From assembly GCF_021556485.1 (NCBI RefSeq), contig NZ_JAKGBW010000004.1:1-64000 (forward strand): a stretch of DNA of 64,000 bases. Reading direction: 5' to 3'. Shown one piece after another: positions 26,130 through 35,726 of this stretch. The notes under the pieces are model-generated. The model had not been told where the DNA came from. It worked only from the letters and a program-made list of their open reading frames with translations, and ran no database searches. The first letter of the stretch is position 1. Each line of letters begins with the position of its first letter. A program made the translations under genes and the position numbers. The stretch is from Oceanobacillus alkalisoli (lineage in GTDB: Bacteria; Bacillota; Bacilli; Bacillales; Amphibacillaceae).

Positions 26130-27701
26130 TCAAATAATATTGCTATGTGCTTTTGATTCTTCTTCATCTGTGTAAATGGACGGGTCAAACTTTCTTAAAC
26201 TGCTGCTGATTATCGGTTGAAATTCCATTTGGCCCAATACATCCTTCTCCAAGTCAATTCCCTCTGCAATCTCAATTAACCTTAGACCTTGAGTGGTCAA
26301 GACGAATACAGCCCGTTCGGTAATATAATATACTTCTATACCTTGCTCGAGAGCAAATTCACCGCTGAAGGAGATCAGATCAACATTTTCAACGAATTTC
26401 TTAATCTTTCCTTCACGGTTTATAGAAATGCTGGAGTCATTAATATCAATGGCAAAACCGCCAGCTGTAAAGGTGGAGCAGAACACTACTTTCTTTGCAG
26501 CTTGGGTGATATCCATAAAGCCTCCACAGCCGACAATTCTATTGGAGAATTTACTTACATTAACGTTTCCATATTGATCAATCTCACCCGCACCCATAAA
26601 GGTCACATCAACAGCAGCCCCATGATAAAAGTCAAATTGACTTGCCTGACTTATAATCGCCTCTGGGTTTTTAGATATCCCAAATTGGTTTTTGCCAGCG
26701 GGAACTCCTCCAATCGGTCCTGATTCGACAGTGGAAATTATATTTAAATCTCTGCCTTTTTCTTTTATGATAGGGCCGATTACATCGCCTGGAATACCAA
26801 TCCCTAAATTGATTACACTGTTCGGTTGCAGCTCTAGATAAGCTCTATTCCCAATGATTTTCCGTTCGTTCATAGGAGTCCTCTCACTTTTGTGCTCCGG
26901 CTCGATGAGATTCCCGTTATAAACAGGATTGTAGACATAGTCCGGTGTTTGTCGATGATTAACTTCATAATCATCCGCAATGACAACATAATCCACTAAA
27001 AATCCAGGAACTTGAACTTCTTTCGGGTGAAGCGTATTCTTTTTGGCTAGATACTTTGCCTGTACAATTACTTTTCCACCTGATGCCTTGGCAGCTTGTG
27101 CAGCAGTCAATATTTCTAATTTCAATGGTTCCTCTTCTGTTGACAGATTCCCATTTTCATCAATCGTTGTACCTCGAATGAGAACATAATCAAAAGGAAC
27201 ACTTTTATAGAATAGGTATTCTTGATTATCTATATGAACTACATCAATAATGTCTTCCTTATTCTCTGTAACTTGGTTTACCTTTCCACCGTTGATTCTC
27301 GGATCGACGAAAGTACGTAAACCGATGGGGGATATATGACCAGGCAGTTTATTTGCAATGGTACGGAATAGATGTGTCAACTGACCTTGTGGCAAGCAGT
27401 AAGCTTCCACTTTATTTTCTTCTATTAATTTACTCATTTTTGGTGCTAAGCCCCAATGAGCGCCGATGACTCTTTTGACTAACCCTTCTAACGCAATATG
27501 CTCTATTCCATTTTTACCATCAGATTGACCTGATGGATGGTAGATTGTCAGGTTATTAGGTTGATTTTCCTGCAAAAACCGATTTCGGATCCCTTTAAGT
27601 ATCTTCTCACACTGGCTCATCCCGCCAAACCCGGCCATTGCAACCGTACTACCATTTTCCATTAAAGCTGCAACTTCTTCCTCAGTTACAAATTTAACCA
27701 T
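26130..27701 (-). CDS. Acyl-CoA:acetate/3-ketoacid CoA-transferase (YdiF-type), copy A
   Basis: A single-chain class I CoA-transferase with fused alpha and beta halves. Starting at the ATG at 27,701 (MVKFVTEEEV) it has 523 residues; two further ATGs lie 9 and 12 nt upstream, inside or against the AAGGAG site. The catalytic Glu is in TVESGPIGGVP (about residue 326), and GxGxP is in GIGIPGD. Such enzymes swap CoA between acetyl-CoA and propionate, acetoacetate or hydroxy acids. It is the last gene of the operon and shares layout and motifs with copy B at 32,417, but the two are clearly diverged, so they are probably different in substrate rather than a recent duplicate. Confidence 0.92.
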   Translation of the reverse strand: MVKFVTEEEVAALMENGSTVAMAGFGGMSQCEKILKGIRNRFLQENQPNNLTIYHPSGQSDGKNGIEHIALEGLVKRVIGAHWGLAPKMSKLIEENKVEAYCLPQGQLTHLFRTIANKLPGHISPIGLRTFVDPRINGGKVNQVTENKEDIIDVVHIDNQEYLFYKSVPFDYVLIRGTTIDENGNLSTEEEPLKLEILTAAQAAKASGGKVIVQAKYLAKKNTLHPKEVQVPGFLVDYVVIADDYEVNHRQTPDYVYNPVYNGNLIEPEHKSERTPMNERKIIGNRAYLELQPNSVINLGIGIPGDVIGPIIKEKGRDLNIISTVESGPIGGVPAGKNQFGISKNPEAIISQASQFDFYHGAAVDVTFMGAGEIDQYGNVNVSKFSNRIVGCGGFMDITQAAKKVVFCSTFTAGGFAIDINDSSISINREGKIKKFVENVDLISFSGEFALEQGIEVYYITERAVFVLTTQGLRLIEIAEGIDLEKDVLGQMEFQPIISSSLRKFDPSIYTDEEESKAHSNII

Positions 27702-27792
27702 GAATCTCATCATCTCCTTGATGAAGAATTATTAGACTTATCTGCCAATGTTCTTTAATAGTAAAAGAATCACATTTAAAAATAATTCCATT

Positions 27793-28764
27793 TTAACCAT
27801 TTGGACTATTTTTGAAGTCCTCTTTATACCACCTAATGAGTTCTTTTTCTCTTTTATTATTCATTTCCTTATGGAACTTTTCATCCCAAACATAGTATCC
27901 CTTACCATTTTTTTGGCCATAGGAACTAGAATCGATCAACTCGACTAAATTCGGCAAGGACTTGCTATCATTTGATAAATCTGGGAAAATGTAATCCGAG
28001 ATAGAACTGAAGACATCCAACCCTCCCATATCTGCAGTCAAGAAAGGTCCCGTAACTCCCAGCCTTCTGCCTATACTCATCTGGATAGCAGCATCAATAT
28101 CTTCTACGGTCGCAACCCCTTCTTCCAGTAAGTACTGTGCCTCTCTAAAGAGAGCATATTGCAGTCTATTGCCCACAAATCCAAGTACTTCTTTTTCAAC
28201 CTTAATTGGATATTTCCCAATATGTTGCATAAGCTCCACCGCTCGATCTACTGCAGTTTCCTTAGTGAATTTGTTTTTTACAATCTCCACTAGTGGGACC
28301 AGATGAGCAGGATTCCAAAAATGTGTCACTAACATTCTGTTCGGATCGATCATATCTTTGCTGATATCAGAAGGCTTTAAACTGGAAGTATTACTTGCCA
28401 AAATAGTTTCCCTGTCACAATAACCCTCTATTTCTTTATAGAGTTCTTGTTTAAATTCCAAGTTTTCGGGAGCGGCTTCGATAACGAATGTTTTATCCGC
28501 CAACGCATCCTTTAGGCTGATGGGAGTAGAGATGTTATTCTGCACTTTGATCTTTTCTTGAGGAGAAATCACCTCATTTTCCATCAATATATCTAACTTC
28601 TCATTGATACTGTTCTCGCCTTTTTTCACGTCTGCATCATCGAGTCCGATCATTGTCACTTCCATATCGGCTAGAGCGATACTTAATGCAATGGAATGCC
28701 CCATCGTGCCCGTGCCGATAACAGCTAATTTTTCTAAAGTCGGGTCTTTTACCATGCAGTCCAT
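27793..28764 (-). CDS. 3-hydroxyacyl-CoA dehydrogenase-type oxidoreductase, copy A
   Basis: 323 residues. The NAD domain has KLAVIGTGTMGHSIALSIAL near 12-31 and ASNTSSLKPSDI; the C-terminal domain holds KEVLGFVGNRLQYALFREA. The active-site His lies in THFWNPAHLVPLVEIV. That HxxNPxxxxPLVE form is like the branch with L-gulonate and carnitine dehydrogenases and differs from the HFFNPxPVMKLVE form of standard HBD enzymes, so it may act on a free hydroxy acid rather than a CoA ester. Its start overlaps the SDR stop by 16 nt. Confidence 0.87.
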   Translation of the reverse strand: MDCMVKDPTLEKLAVIGTGTMGHSIALSIALADMEVTMIGLDDADVKKGENSINEKLDILMENEVISPQEKIKVQNNISTPISLKDALADKTFVIEAAPENLEFKQELYKEIEGYCDRETILASNTSSLKPSDISKDMIDPNRMLVTHFWNPAHLVPLVEIVKNKFTKETAVDRAVELMQHIGKYPIKVEKEVLGFVGNRLQYALFREAQYLLEEGVATVEDIDAAIQMSIGRRLGVTGPFLTADMGGLDVFSSISDYIFPDLSNDSKSLPNLVELIDSSSYGQKNGKGYYVWDEKFHKEMNNKREKELIRWYKEDFKNSPNG

Positions 28765-29510
28765 CCTCCGTCCACTTTAAGCGCTGTTCCGGTGACTAAA
28801 TTGGACAAATCCGATGCTAAATACAATATCGCTCCCACAACATCTTTCGTTTCCCCTAATCTACCTAATGGGATTTTGTTTAATACTGCTTCTTTAAACT
28901 TTTCATCCTTGAAGTATCCTTCAGTTAACGGTGTTTCAATAAACGTTGGACAAACTGTATTAACTTGTATGTTACAAGGTGCTAATTCCAATGCAAGCAC
29001 TTTATTCGCCAGCTCCAAACCACCTTTACTGGCACAGTATGCACCCCTATCGTAATATCCCACATGTCCCATCTGAGAAGATAAATTGATGATCTTACCT
29101 CTATTTCGATTTTTCATTCTATTCGCTACTGCTTGGGAAAGGAAAAATGCACCTTTTAAGTTAATGTTATGAATCGTATCCCAGTCTTCTTCAGTTACTT
29201 CTAATACTGGTTTGGGAATGTTTACACCAGCACAGTTGACTAATACATCAATATCACCTAATTTTGATTCTGTTTCTTCCACGATTCTCTTTATATCTTC
29301 AATACTTGAAACATCACCCTGAATTCCAATGGTATCGTTATTAACTTTTTTTAAATCGTCCACTGTTTCACTAAGTGTTTCAGGATTACGAGCAACTACG
29401 GCTACGTTAGCACCCAATTGTGTAAAATAAGTTGCGGTGGTCTTTCCTATTCCTTTGGAACCACCTGTAATCAAAACATTTGCACCTTTAATAGAATCAA
29501 ATAAAACCAT
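28749..29510 (-). CDS. Short-chain dehydrogenase/reductase (SDR), copy A
   Basis: 253 residues of the classical SDR family: VLITGGSKGIGKTTATYF (NAD(P) motif), NCAGVN, the catalytic Ser in INLSSQMGHVG, and YCASKGG (Tyr and Lys). ...VCPTFIETPLT is the usual after-site region. It sits between the TRAP permease and the HAD-type dehydrogenase. A role as a hydroxy-acid or 3-hydroxybutyrate-type dehydrogenase is plausible but not shown. Confidence 0.88.
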   Translation of the reverse strand: MVLFDSIKGANVLITGGSKGIGKTTATYFTQLGANVAVVARNPETLSETVDDLKKVNNDTIGIQGDVSSIEDIKRIVEETESKLGDIDVLVNCAGVNIPKPVLEVTEEDWDTIHNINLKGAFFLSQAVANRMKNRNRGKIINLSSQMGHVGYYDRGAYCASKGGLELANKVLALELAPCNIQVNTVCPTFIETPLTEGYFKDEKFKEAVLNKIPLGRLGETKDVVGAILYLASDLSNLVTGTALKVDGGWTAW

Positions 29511-29529
29511 GTGACGTCCTCCCTTTAAT

Positions 29530-30807
29530 TTATTTTAATAACGACGGTAACCATGTTGAAAGTTCCGGTATAAATGTGATAACCAGTAAAGCCACAATCA
29601 TTACCAATACGAAAGGTATTATCGGCTTCGTCAGCCTTGCAACAGACACTCCTGAAATTTCAGAAGCAACGAATAAGTTAAGCCCGACTGGAGGTGTGAA
29701 CATTCCAATTGCCAGGTTAACAATCATGATGATTCCGAAGTGTACAGGATCGATACCTAACTGTAATGCAATCGGTAGTAATATTGGTACCAACATTAAT
29801 ATTGCTGCTGCGGCTTCGATAAACATACCCGCTATTAACAGGATAAGGTTAACGAGTAAGAGAAAGACGATCGGACTATCAATAGTGCTTAATACTGCAT
29901 TGGAAATAACTTCAGGGACATTTAGCAGTTGCATTACTCTACTAAATAAGCCGGCACCGCCAATAATTCCTAAAATAATTGCAGTTGTTATTGCAGAATC
30001 AACTAATATATTGACAAATTTCTTAAATGTGATTTCTCTATAAACAAAAAGACCTACGACAAAGGAGTATACAACCGCCACTACCGCTGCTTCAGTAGGA
30101 GTAAAAATTCCACCATAGATTCCACCAAGTACGATGACCGGCATAAGAATAGCTAAAATTGCTTTTCTGCCTGCTACAAGAACGTCTTTTATGGAACCTT
30201 TTTCGCCATCACCTTTATATCCATTCTTTTTAGAGTAAATATATGCATAGATTGCCAAACTAAGTGTAACTACTATTCCTGGTATTATACCTGCAATAAA
30301 CATATCCCCAACAGAGGTACCTGCAGCAATCCCATATAGAATCATTGGGATGCTCGGAGGAATGATGATCCCTAGAGCACCCGCTGCGGATTGATTCGCT
30401 GTCGCAAATCTTAAATCATATTTTTTATCCACCATAGCTGGAATCAGTATTGCTCCGACTGCAGCTGTTGTTGCGGCACCGGAACCGGATATCGCTGCAA
30501 AGAACATTGAAGTTACGATAGCAACAAGGGCAAGTCCCCCAGACATATTCCCTACTAATGAGTTGGCGAAATTTACAAGCCGCTGGGAAATACCGCCATG
30601 CTGCATTAAACTACCAGCAAGTAGGAAGAATGGGATAGCCATTAACGGGAAGGAGTTGATAGAGTTAAAGATTTGTTGAACTACAACTACCATATCTGTA
30701 AGGTCGCCATTCCAAATCGTAATGGCAGAAGCGAGACTTAGTGAGAAAAAGATTGGTACACCTAATAATAACAATACAAGTAATAGTACGAATAACATTG
30801 CTATCAT
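29530..30807 (-). CDS. TRAP transporter large permease (DctM)
   Basis: 425 residues, polytopic, with AISGSGAATTAAVGAILIPA, GIIIPPSIPMILYG and AIGMFTPPVGLNLFVASEI. Its start overlaps the end of DctQ by 4 nt. It is embedded between P and Q subunits upstream and the SDR/HAD/CoA-transferase genes downstream, so transport and activation genes are in one transcript. Confidence 0.94.
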   Translation of the reverse strand: MIAMLFVLLLVLLLLGVPIFFSLSLASAITIWNGDLTDMVVVVQQIFNSINSFPLMAIPFFLLAGSLMQHGGISQRLVNFANSLVGNMSGGLALVAIVTSMFFAAISGSGAATTAAVGAILIPAMVDKKYDLRFATANQSAAGALGIIIPPSIPMILYGIAAGTSVGDMFIAGIIPGIVVTLSLAIYAYIYSKKNGYKGDGEKGSIKDVLVAGRKAILAILMPVIVLGGIYGGIFTPTEAAVVAVVYSFVVGLFVYREITFKKFVNILVDSAITTAIILGIIGGAGLFSRVMQLLNVPEVISNAVLSTIDSPIVFLLLVNLILLIAGMFIEAAAAILMLVPILLPIALQLGIDPVHFGIIMIVNLAIGMFTPPVGLNLFVASEISGVSVARLTKPIIPFVLVMIVALLVITFIPELSTWLPSLLK

Positions 30808-31301
30808 GCTTTTTTCTCCTCCTTCCCAACTATCTGATCAATTAATAGACTTATCGAATTCAGCACTATCACTATTCCAGATACCGGAAGTGCCAACATA
30901 GGCCACATCATGGAAACTCTTGTACTAGGAGCCGTCTGATATGAAACCATTCCTGTTAATTGAAATCCATAAATAATTAATATTAGAGCAAATAATATGC
31001 TAATAATAGGGATAATATATTTAAGTATGGCCCCAACCGTTTTACCTCCGAACTCAAGCAATACATCTAAAGAAATTAATGTTCCTTTTCTTAATGCATA
31101 TGCCGAACCCAACATTGTCAGCCAAATCATGATGAATCTAGCTATCTCTTCTGAAAAAGTAAGTGGACTCCCTACAACAAATCGAGCAAACACTTGCCAT
31201 GTTATCAAAATTGTCATTATAAGCAAAAGCAACGCAAGAAAGTACCCAACAAACTGATTTACTTTGCCCATCAATTTGTTGTAACCAGTTAACAATTTCA
31301 T
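30804..31301 (-). CDS. TRAP transporter small permease (DctQ)
   Basis: 165 residues with four hydrophobic helices and the DctQ signature EEIARFIMIWLTMLGSAYAL. It is separated from DctP by 81 nt holding a small hairpin and is translationally coupled to DctM. Confidence 0.92.
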   Translation of the reverse strand: MKLLTGYNKLMGKVNQFVGYFLALLLLIMTILITWQVFARFVVGSPLTFSEEIARFIMIWLTMLGSAYALRKGTLISLDVLLEFGGKTVGAILKYIIPIISILFALILIIYGFQLTGMVSYQTAPSTRVSMMWPMLALPVSGIVIVLNSISLLIDQIVGKEEKKA

Positions 31302-31342
31302 CCCATCACCTCATTCTCTATTCTTAAGAGATTTAAAAATAG

Positions 31343-31366
31343 AGAGAGCAGAATAATCCGCTCTCT
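31343..31366 (-). terminator. Intercistronic hairpin between dctP and dctQ
   Basis: AGAGAGC and GCTCTCT enclose a 10-nt loop. On the minus strand it is followed by CTATTTTTAAA. Placed directly after the dctP stop, it may lower permease relative to binding-protein expression. Confidence 0.55.
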
Positions 31367-31382
31367 TCTATTCTGAAACGAA

Positions 31383-32396
31383 TTAATACTCAAAATTAAG
31401 CGCAGCATCTACTAAATCTTCACCAACTGTTGATTTCCACTCTTCAATTACAGGTTGAACCAACTCTCTAAAGGGAGCCAGATCTGGTTCGGTAACTGTC
31501 ATTCCTTCATTTTCCAGTTCAGTTAAAAATTCTACTTCCTGTTCTTGACTCGCTTCACGTTGGACAGGTAACGCTGTAGCTGCCGCCTCTAAAATAAGTT
31601 CTTGATCTTCTTCAGTAAATGAATCAAACAGTTTTTTACTCATCATTAAAGGTGCTGGATGATACACATGTTTCGTAAGGTTCAAATAATCTTGTACTTC
31701 ATAGAACTTTACATCATAAATTGTTGGCAACGGGTTTTCTTGACTGTCAATTACACCTTGCTGTAATCCTGTATACACTTCTGGCCACGCCATCGGAGTA
31801 GCATTCGCACCTAACGCTGTCCATGTATCGATTTGTACTTGACTTTCCTGAGTTCGATGATCAATTCCATTTAGATCCTCGGGTTTTTCAAACGCTCTTA
31901 CAGAGTTTGTGTTATGTCTGAATCCGTTTTCCATCCATGCTAACAACTTTATATTTCCTTCTTCTTCCACTAATTTCGCCAATTCATCACCATATTCACT
32001 ATCTAGAAAAGCATATACATGATCATGATTTTCAAAAACATATGGGAGGTCAAATAGTAAAAATTCGTCTATAAATCCACCCATCGGTCCAGTTGAAATA
32101 ATACCCGCATCAATAGTTCCAACACCCATACCTTCGAAAACTTCACGTTCTCCACCTAAAGCATTATCATAATGAGGCCTTATAGTAATCCGTCCATCTG
32201 TTAACTCCTCTAGTTCTTCACCAAATTTCAACACACCAACGCCTTGCTGAGATTCAGCTCCAAGCGGCAAACTCACATCAATTACAATATTTTCTCCATC
32301 GCTATTCGCACTTGATCCCTCAGCATCACCACATGCTGCCAGTACCATTAATCCAATAATTCCAAAAACTACTAGTAAGTGTTTTTTGAATTTCAT
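31383..32396 (-). CDS. TRAP substrate-binding lipoprotein (DctP)
   Basis: 337 residues with a lipoprotein signal (lipobox VLAAC near residue 22). DctP features are NGIDHRTQESQVQIDTWTALG, TPMAWPEVYTGLQQGVIDSQ and ENPLPTIYD. In the block that usually reads KxR, the sequence is DHRTQ, so the carboxylate-binding Arg is kept. The gene follows CoA-transferase B in a continuous operon, so the ligand probably feeds CoA activation. Confidence 0.93.
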   Translation of the reverse strand: MKFKKHLLVVFGIIGLMVLAACGDAEGSSANSDGENIVIDVSLPLGAESQQGVGVLKFGEELEELTDGRITIRPHYDNALGGEREVFEGMGVGTIDAGIISTGPMGGFIDEFLLFDLPYVFENHDHVYAFLDSEYGDELAKLVEEEGNIKLLAWMENGFRHNTNSVRAFEKPEDLNGIDHRTQESQVQIDTWTALGANATPMAWPEVYTGLQQGVIDSQENPLPTIYDVKFYEVQDYLNLTKHVYHPAPLMMSKKLFDSFTEEDQELILEAAATALPVQREASQEQEVEFLTELENEGMTVTEPDLAPFRELVQPVIEEWKSTVGEDLVDAALNFEY

Positions 32397-32416
32397 TTTT
32401 TATCCCCCTTTATAAT

Positions 32417-34024
32417 TTATAATTGAGCTACCTCTACCACTGAATCAACCTCTTCGAAAAATTGAGCCGCAAGATTCATTGGTTCATCCCTAAATATGGC
32501 TGCTTCCATAACTTTTAATTTTGAGCTAACTGCTAATTCAAAATCGACATATGGTAAAATGTCTTTTTCAACAGAAACTCCGGGAGCTATCTCTATTAAT
32601 TCAACGCCAGCATCAGTAAGTTGGAATACAGCTCTTTCTGTCACATATAAAACTTCTTGCTTGTTTTGAAGCGCAATATTTCCACTAAAGGTAATTTGTT
32701 TAACATTTTCAATGAATTTATTGAACTTACCTTCTTCTACAATAGATAGTTGCCCATCTTTAACTTCTGACATAAATCCTCCAGCTGTGAAAGTAGAGCA
32801 AAACACAACTTTCCTCGCATTTTGAGTAATATCGATAAAACCACCACAACCAGCTGTACGATTACCAAAGCTACTGACATTTACATTGCCTTGCTTGTCA
32901 ATTTCAGCGGCACCCATAAAAGTTATATCTACTCCTCTACCAGCGTAATAATCAAATTGATAACCGTGCTCAATAATTGCTAGTGGATTCTCAACTACAC
33001 CGAAGTCTGTACCACCCAGTGGAACGCCGCCAATTGCTCCCGACTCAACTGTTAAATAAATTTGATCTAAAATATCTTCTTCTCTAGAAACAGGACCAAT
33101 AGTATCTCCAGGAATCCCTGTCCCTAAATTTACTATTGCTTCTGGAAAAAGTTCTAGTGCTGCCCTTCTGCCAATTACCTTTCTCACACTTAATGGTAGC
33201 GGTTCCATTTTGCTTGATACAGATTTGACAGTTCCGGTATACGCTGGATTAAAAGAAGTACTTGATGTTTGTCTATGCTTTTCTGTAAAGTCTTCCGTTA
33301 TAACTACATGGTCAACGTAAATACCCGGAATCGTTACTTCTTTCGATGGTATACTGCCGCCTTTGACATAGTTCTTGACTTGCACAATTACTTGTCCATT
33401 GAAACGTTTGGTTGCTTGAGCGACTGATAAAGCTTCCAACTTTAACGCTTCTTCCTCGAATGAAATATTGCCATACTCATCAGCAGTAGTACCACGAATA
33501 ATACACACATCTATCGGAACTTTATTGTAAAACAAGTATTCTTCACCATTAATTGAAATAACTTGTACTAGACTACTTGTCTTCTTCGCTTTTTCATTAA
33601 CTCTTCCACCCTCTTGACGGGGATCAAGAAATGTTCCAAGCCCTACTTTTGAATACGTACCTGGCTTACCACCAGCCATATCACGGAACAAATGGACTAA
33701 CTGACCTTGCGAAAGACAATGTGCTTCAAGTTGATTTTTTGTAATCATCTCACTTATTTTTGGTGCTAGTCCCCAATGTGAGCCAATTACTCTCTTAGTT
33801 AATCCTTCATGAGCAAAATGTTCAATCCCATCTTTTCTTCCACTGTGACCCGCAGCATGAAGTATTGTTAAATCTCTAGGGCTACCAGTTTGCAAGAAGC
33901 GATTTTCAACCTCTGTATAAATATCTTCACAAGCACCAACTAGGGAAAAACCACAAAGTGCAATGGTATCTCCATTTTTGATTACGTCTACAGCCTTTTT
34001 CGCAGATACATTCTTATTCTTCAT
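32417..34024 (-). CDS. Acyl-CoA:acetate/3-ketoacid CoA-transferase (YdiF-type), copy B
   Basis: 535 residues with fused CoA-transferase alpha and beta domains. The catalytic Glu327 is in TVESGAIGGVP, preceded by the oxyanion-type GTGIPGD at 301-307. It has the same domain plan as copy A, with many differences along the length. It sits between the 3-hydroxyacyl-CoA dehydrogenase and DctP. With the thiolase upstream it could make an acyl-CoA from an imported 3-hydroxy or 3-keto acid using acetyl-CoA as donor. Confidence 0.92.
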   Translation of the reverse strand: MKNKNVSAKKAVDVIKNGDTIALCGFSLVGACEDIYTEVENRFLQTGSPRDLTILHAAGHSGRKDGIEHFAHEGLTKRVIGSHWGLAPKISEMITKNQLEAHCLSQGQLVHLFRDMAGGKPGTYSKVGLGTFLDPRQEGGRVNEKAKKTSSLVQVISINGEEYLFYNKVPIDVCIIRGTTADEYGNISFEEEALKLEALSVAQATKRFNGQVIVQVKNYVKGGSIPSKEVTIPGIYVDHVVITEDFTEKHRQTSSTSFNPAYTGTVKSVSSKMEPLPLSVRKVIGRRAALELFPEAIVNLGTGIPGDTIGPVSREEDILDQIYLTVESGAIGGVPLGGTDFGVVENPLAIIEHGYQFDYYAGRGVDITFMGAAEIDKQGNVNVSSFGNRTAGCGGFIDITQNARKVVFCSTFTAGGFMSEVKDGQLSIVEEGKFNKFIENVKQITFSGNIALQNKQEVLYVTERAVFQLTDAGVELIEIAPGVSVEKDILPYVDFELAVSSKLKVMEAAIFRDEPMNLAAQFFEEVDSVVEVAQL

Positions 34025-34053
34025 ATATATCTCCAGCCTCTTTAAGTTTTTAA

Positions 34054-34938
34054 TTATTTTCCAATTACCGGCTCTAATTGGTTTCCATCATTGTCATATT
34101 GATAAAAACCTCTTCCAGTTTTCTTACCATAATTTCCTGATTCTACAATTTTCTTAAGAAGGGGACAAGGGCGATACTTAGAATCTTGAAAACCTTGATA
34201 CAAACCTTCCATTGTCGCAAGGAGGACATCTAAACCGACGAAATCAGCTAAAGTAATTGGTCCCATTCTATGATTTGCACCTAACTTCATTGCATTGTCG
34301 ACATCCCTTGGGTCGGCACCTTCCATTACTAAGTATGCGGCTTCATTCACCATCGGAATCAATAATCGATTCACAATAAATCCTGGATAATCTTGACAAA
34401 GGACAGGTTTTTTATCAATAATCTCAGCAAAAGAATACATCGTATCAATGGTAGACTGATCCGTAATTATTGATGGTATAACTTCCACCAATCCCATCAC
34501 CGGTACCGGATAAAAATAATGGAAACCAATTACTTTCTCCGGACGGCTAGTAGCGGCACCAATAGCTGCTATGGATAATCCAGATGTATTGGAAGCCAGA
34601 ATTGCATTTTCATTCGCATACTGGTCAATCTTAGCAAATGTATCCTTTTTTATGCTTAACTCTTCTGGGACTGCTTCAATAACAATCTCAGCATCTTTAA
34701 TTTCATCCATAGAAGTCTTAGCTTCAATTAAGTCAAGTGCTTTTTGTTTAGCCTGCTCATCAATTCTACTCTTCTCAACTTTACGATTTAGTTGTTTTTC
34801 AATATTCTTTAATGATTGTGCCGCTCTGTCTTCATTCACCTCGATGATAGTTACCCTTCTTCCAGATTCAGCTGCATTTTGGGCAATACCAGCTCCCATT
34901 AAGCCTCCACCTATGACGGCAATACGTTTTATATCCAT
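34054..34938 (-). CDS. 3-hydroxybutyryl-CoA dehydrogenase-type (HAD family), copy B
   Basis: 294 residues, the length of typical HBD/Hbd enzymes. The NAD motif is IAVIGGGLMGAGIAQNAA at 6-23. NTSGLSIAAIG and HYFYPVPVMGLVEV hold the catalytic His region in the classical form, and YPGFIVNRLLIPMVNEAAYL is the C-terminal domain. It oxidises (S)-3-hydroxyacyl-CoA to 3-ketoacyl-CoA with NAD. The neighbouring thiolase can cleave that product. Confidence 0.92.
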   Translation of the reverse strand: MDIKRIAVIGGGLMGAGIAQNAAESGRRVTIIEVNEDRAAQSLKNIEKQLNRKVEKSRIDEQAKQKALDLIEAKTSMDEIKDAEIVIEAVPEELSIKKDTFAKIDQYANENAILASNTSGLSIAAIGAATSRPEKVIGFHYFYPVPVMGLVEVIPSIITDQSTIDTMYSFAEIIDKKPVLCQDYPGFIVNRLLIPMVNEAAYLVMEGADPRDVDNAMKLGANHRMGPITLADFVGLDVLLATMEGLYQGFQDSKYRPCPLLKKIVESGNYGKKTGRGFYQYDNDGNQLEPVIGK

Positions 34939-34961
34939 AGAATAAGTCCCCTTTCATAAAA

Positions 34962-35702
34962 TTATAGAACCATACCTCCGCCAACATTGATGACTTCTCC
35001 CGTAATATAACTTGCCTGTTCAGACGAAAGAAATGCAATACAATTCGCAACATCTTCTGGTTTTCCTGCTTTACCCATTGGGATCTTAGAGATCATAAGA
35101 TCCCAAACTTTCTCAGGTACACCTCGTGTCATATCAGTATCAACAAATCCTGGACAAATTGCATTTACAGTTATATTTTTCCTTCCAAGCTCTCTTGCAG
35201 CAGTTTTAGTTAAGCCTACAACACCAGCTTTTGCTGCTGAATAATTTGCTTGCCCTATATTCCCTAGCCAAGAGGCAGAGGAGATATTGATAATCCTACC
35301 CGATTCATTTTCTCTCATATGGACGACTGCAGGTTTCATCATGTTATAAACTCCGGTAAGATTTACATCAATTACTTGCTGCCAGTTATCAGGTTCAAGC
35401 TTATGCAGCATACTATCACGGTTAATACCGGCGTTATTTACTAAGATATCCAGTTTCCCAAGTTTTTTTATTGTTTCTTCCACTAAATTAGTTGCAGATT
35501 CATAATCAGAAACGTCTGCTACATAATACTCTGCCTTGCCACCATTCTCGATGATTTGCTCAGCTGCTGCTTTAGCCCCCTCTTCATTAACATCGCTTAT
35601 GACGACATGTGCATTCAATTCTGCCAATTTACCGGCAATCCCAAAACCGAGCCCACGTGCTGCTCCGGTAACAATTGCAGTCTTTCCTGTTAGATCAATC
35701 AT
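34962..35702 (-). CDS. 3-oxoacyl reductase-type SDR (FabG/PhaB-like), copy B
   Basis: 246 residues, FabG length, with TAIVTGAARGLGFGIA, NNAGINRDSMLHKL, catalytic INISSASWLGNIGQANYSA then KAG, and a C-terminal SYITGEVINVGGGMVL. FabG-like enzymes beside thiolases often interconvert acetoacetyl-CoA and (R)-3-hydroxybutyryl-CoA. Since an (S)-type HAD lies in the same operon, the pair could together epimerise the hydroxyl or allow use of both enantiomers, which is inference. Confidence 0.9.
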   Translation of the reverse strand: MIDLTGKTAIVTGAARGLGFGIAGKLAELNAHVVISDVNEEGAKAAAEQIIENGGKAEYYVADVSDYESATNLVEETIKKLGKLDILVNNAGINRDSMLHKLEPDNWQQVIDVNLTGVYNMMKPAVVHMRENESGRIINISSASWLGNIGQANYSAAKAGVVGLTKTAARELGRKNITVNAICPGFVDTDMTRGVPEKVWDLMISKIPMGKAGKPEDVANCIAFLSSEQASYITGEVINVGGGMVL

Positions 35703-35726
35703 TTTATACTTCCTTTCTTAAACTTA

